In this document: one piece after another, positions 20,192-21,114 of the stretch
How positions within the stretch are numbered: the stretch's first letter is position 1
Layout of the letters: each line of letters opens with the position of its first letter
NCBI GenBank assembly: GCA_937880805.1
Contig: CALGRR010000130.1
Location: 1 to 21,114, forward strand
Reading direction: 5' to 3'
Length of the DNA stretch: 21,114 bases
Source: an uncultured Clostridia bacterium
GTDB taxonomy: Bacteria; Bacillota; Clostridia; Oscillospirales; Acutalibacteraceae
Made by a program: the position numbers and the translations under genes
Notes under the pieces: model-generated
Seen by the model: the letters and a program-made list of their open reading frames with translations, nothing else
Databases searched by the model: none
Told to the model about the DNA's origin: nothing

Positions 20192-21114
20192 ATGAAATCA
20201 GGTGAATTATTCAGAAAGACAATGCCTTTTGCAATGGCAAAACTATTACTCGGCGGAGCAACCGTTTTAATCTCGGTTGTCTTGCTTGCAATCCTTATGG
20301 GACTTGGCTGGCTGTTCGGCGAAGGCGGAATGGCAATCTGTATCATTATATGGCTCGGCTTGACCGGAATTGTCCGCTTTGCGATTATGCACTACTTCGG
20401 CTACCTTGTTAAAGCAGGACACGTTGCAGTGCTTGCCGAAGCGGTAACAACAGGCAAGGTTCCCGCAAATCAGGTAAACTACGGCAAGGAAAAGGTAAAA
20501 GAACGCTTTGCCACAGCAAATGTATATTTTGCGGTAGATAAGCTGGTTAAGGGTGCTGTAAAGCAGATTCAGAACGGCATCCAAAGATTAGGCAATGCAA
20601 TGGACTTTATCCCCGGTATGGGAGCAATCACAAGTGCGGCAAAGTTCTTTGTTGACTTATCACTCGGCTATATTGACGAATGCTGTCTGGGATATACCTT
20701 CTACAAAAAGGAACAGGGTGCATATCAGTCAGCCTGTGACGGTGTTGTAATCTACGCACAGAACATCAAAGAGCTTCTGAAAAATGCGGCAAAGACAATG
20801 CTGAAGGTTATACTTTTAAGCATCGTAGTTGTGCTTGTGGTATTCGTACCCGTTGGCTTGCTTTTCAAGCTCCTTAACTGGAGTGCGCTGCTTGCCTTCC
20901 TGCTTGCTCTCTTTGTTGCATGGGTAGTGAAGTTCGCATTTTTAGACAGCTACATTCTCTGTCAGACAATGGCAAGCTATATGGCAGTAGCACCAAGCAC
21001 TCAGATTACATACGACCTTTACGGAAAGCTCTCCGGCATTTCTTCAAGCTTTAAGAAGCTTTATAACGAAGGCAATAAGGAAGGTCCGATGGCCTCTTCA
21101 CAGCAGCCGCAGTA
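20192..21114 (+). CDS. Multi-pass membrane protein, 3' end outside the window
   Basis: An open frame of 307 codons continues to the window edge without a stop. ATG 20192 follows AAGGAGG by eight bases. Two hydrophobic segments lie near residues 18-45 (LLLGGATVLISVVLLAILMG) and 47-75 (GMAICIIIWLGLTGIVRFAI). A cytoplasmic-looking stretch of about 130 residues follows, containing KVPANQVNYGKEKVKERF and the glycine-rich FIPGMGAITSAAKFFVDLSL. Two more hydrophobic segments follow near 205-260 (MLKVILLSIVVVLVVFVPVG; SALLAFLLALFVAWVVKFAF). The visible end is polar (EGPMASSQQPQ). I do not recognise the family. No signal or catalytic motif is evident. Confidence 0.85.
   Translation, partial: MKSGELFRKTMPFAMAKLLLGGATVLISVVLLAILMGLGWLFGEGGMAICIIIWLGLTGIVRFAIMHYFGYLVKAGHVAVLAEAVTTGKVPANQVNYGKEKVKERFATANVYFAVDKLVKGAVKQIQNGIQRLGNAMDFIPGMGAITSAAKFFVDLSLGYIDECCLGYTFYKKEQGAYQSACDGVVIYAQNIKELLKNAAKTMLKVILLSIVVVLVVFVPVGLLFKLLNWSALLAFLLALFVAWVVKFAFLDSYILCQTMASYMAVAPSTQITYDLYGKLSGISSSFKKLYNEGNKEGPMASSQQPQ

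Overview
The window looks like low-to-moderate GC Gram-positive DNA, most likely an anaerobic gut Clostridia (Oscillospiraceae/Ruminococcus-like) chromosome. The signs are strong AGGAGG ribosome sites, Tn4451-type mobile genes (a TnpX-like serine recombinase, TnpW, TnpV), and very large secreted proteins with GLUG, MBG and SLH-type modules. This placement is inferred from gene content. No rRNA or tRNA gene is present.

Left part (about 1-4345): a minus-strand operon of five overlapping genes runs two small ribbon-helix-helix/MobC-like proteins, a ParB-like protein, TnpW and a large serine recombinase. Behind its first gene lies a cluster of four hairpins (a possible oriT), then about 570 bp of degenerate repeats. 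No relaxase gene is visible. Middle (4405-12410): a TetR-type regulator with a near-ideal palindromic operator over its own promoter is followed, 42 bp later, by a 2388-residue secreted protein with a GLUG/beta-helix-like region, MBG-type domains, twelve 68-residue helical repeats and an aromatic hydrophobic tail. Further right (12605-13734) are TnpV, a DUF6809-like protein and a 45-residue protein, all on the minus strand. They are mobile-element genes, so the TetR/surface-protein pair looks like cargo inside, or between, Tn4451-like elements.

Right part (13751-21114): a small DUF6061-like gene; a membrane-embedded LuxR-type regulator divergent from a tiny LuxR-HTH protein, with three similar palindromes between them; a 171-residue protein of unknown function; a non-coding interval bounded by a perfect 15-bp inverted repeat; and a 402-residue reverse transcriptase with a YSDD active site. 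The RT gene is followed by a 59-codon remnant of a 5'-nucleotidase, an SLH-domain surface protein of mosaic composition, a possible three-way-junction RNA, and a membrane protein cut by the window end.

The most promising candidate for an undescribed system is 16042-18196: small LuxR-HTH regulator, unknown protein, structured RNA and RT, all on one strand. The layout resembles retrons and the ncRNA-bearing defence RTs, but the RT lacks recognisable retron-specific motifs and does not have the DGR signature.
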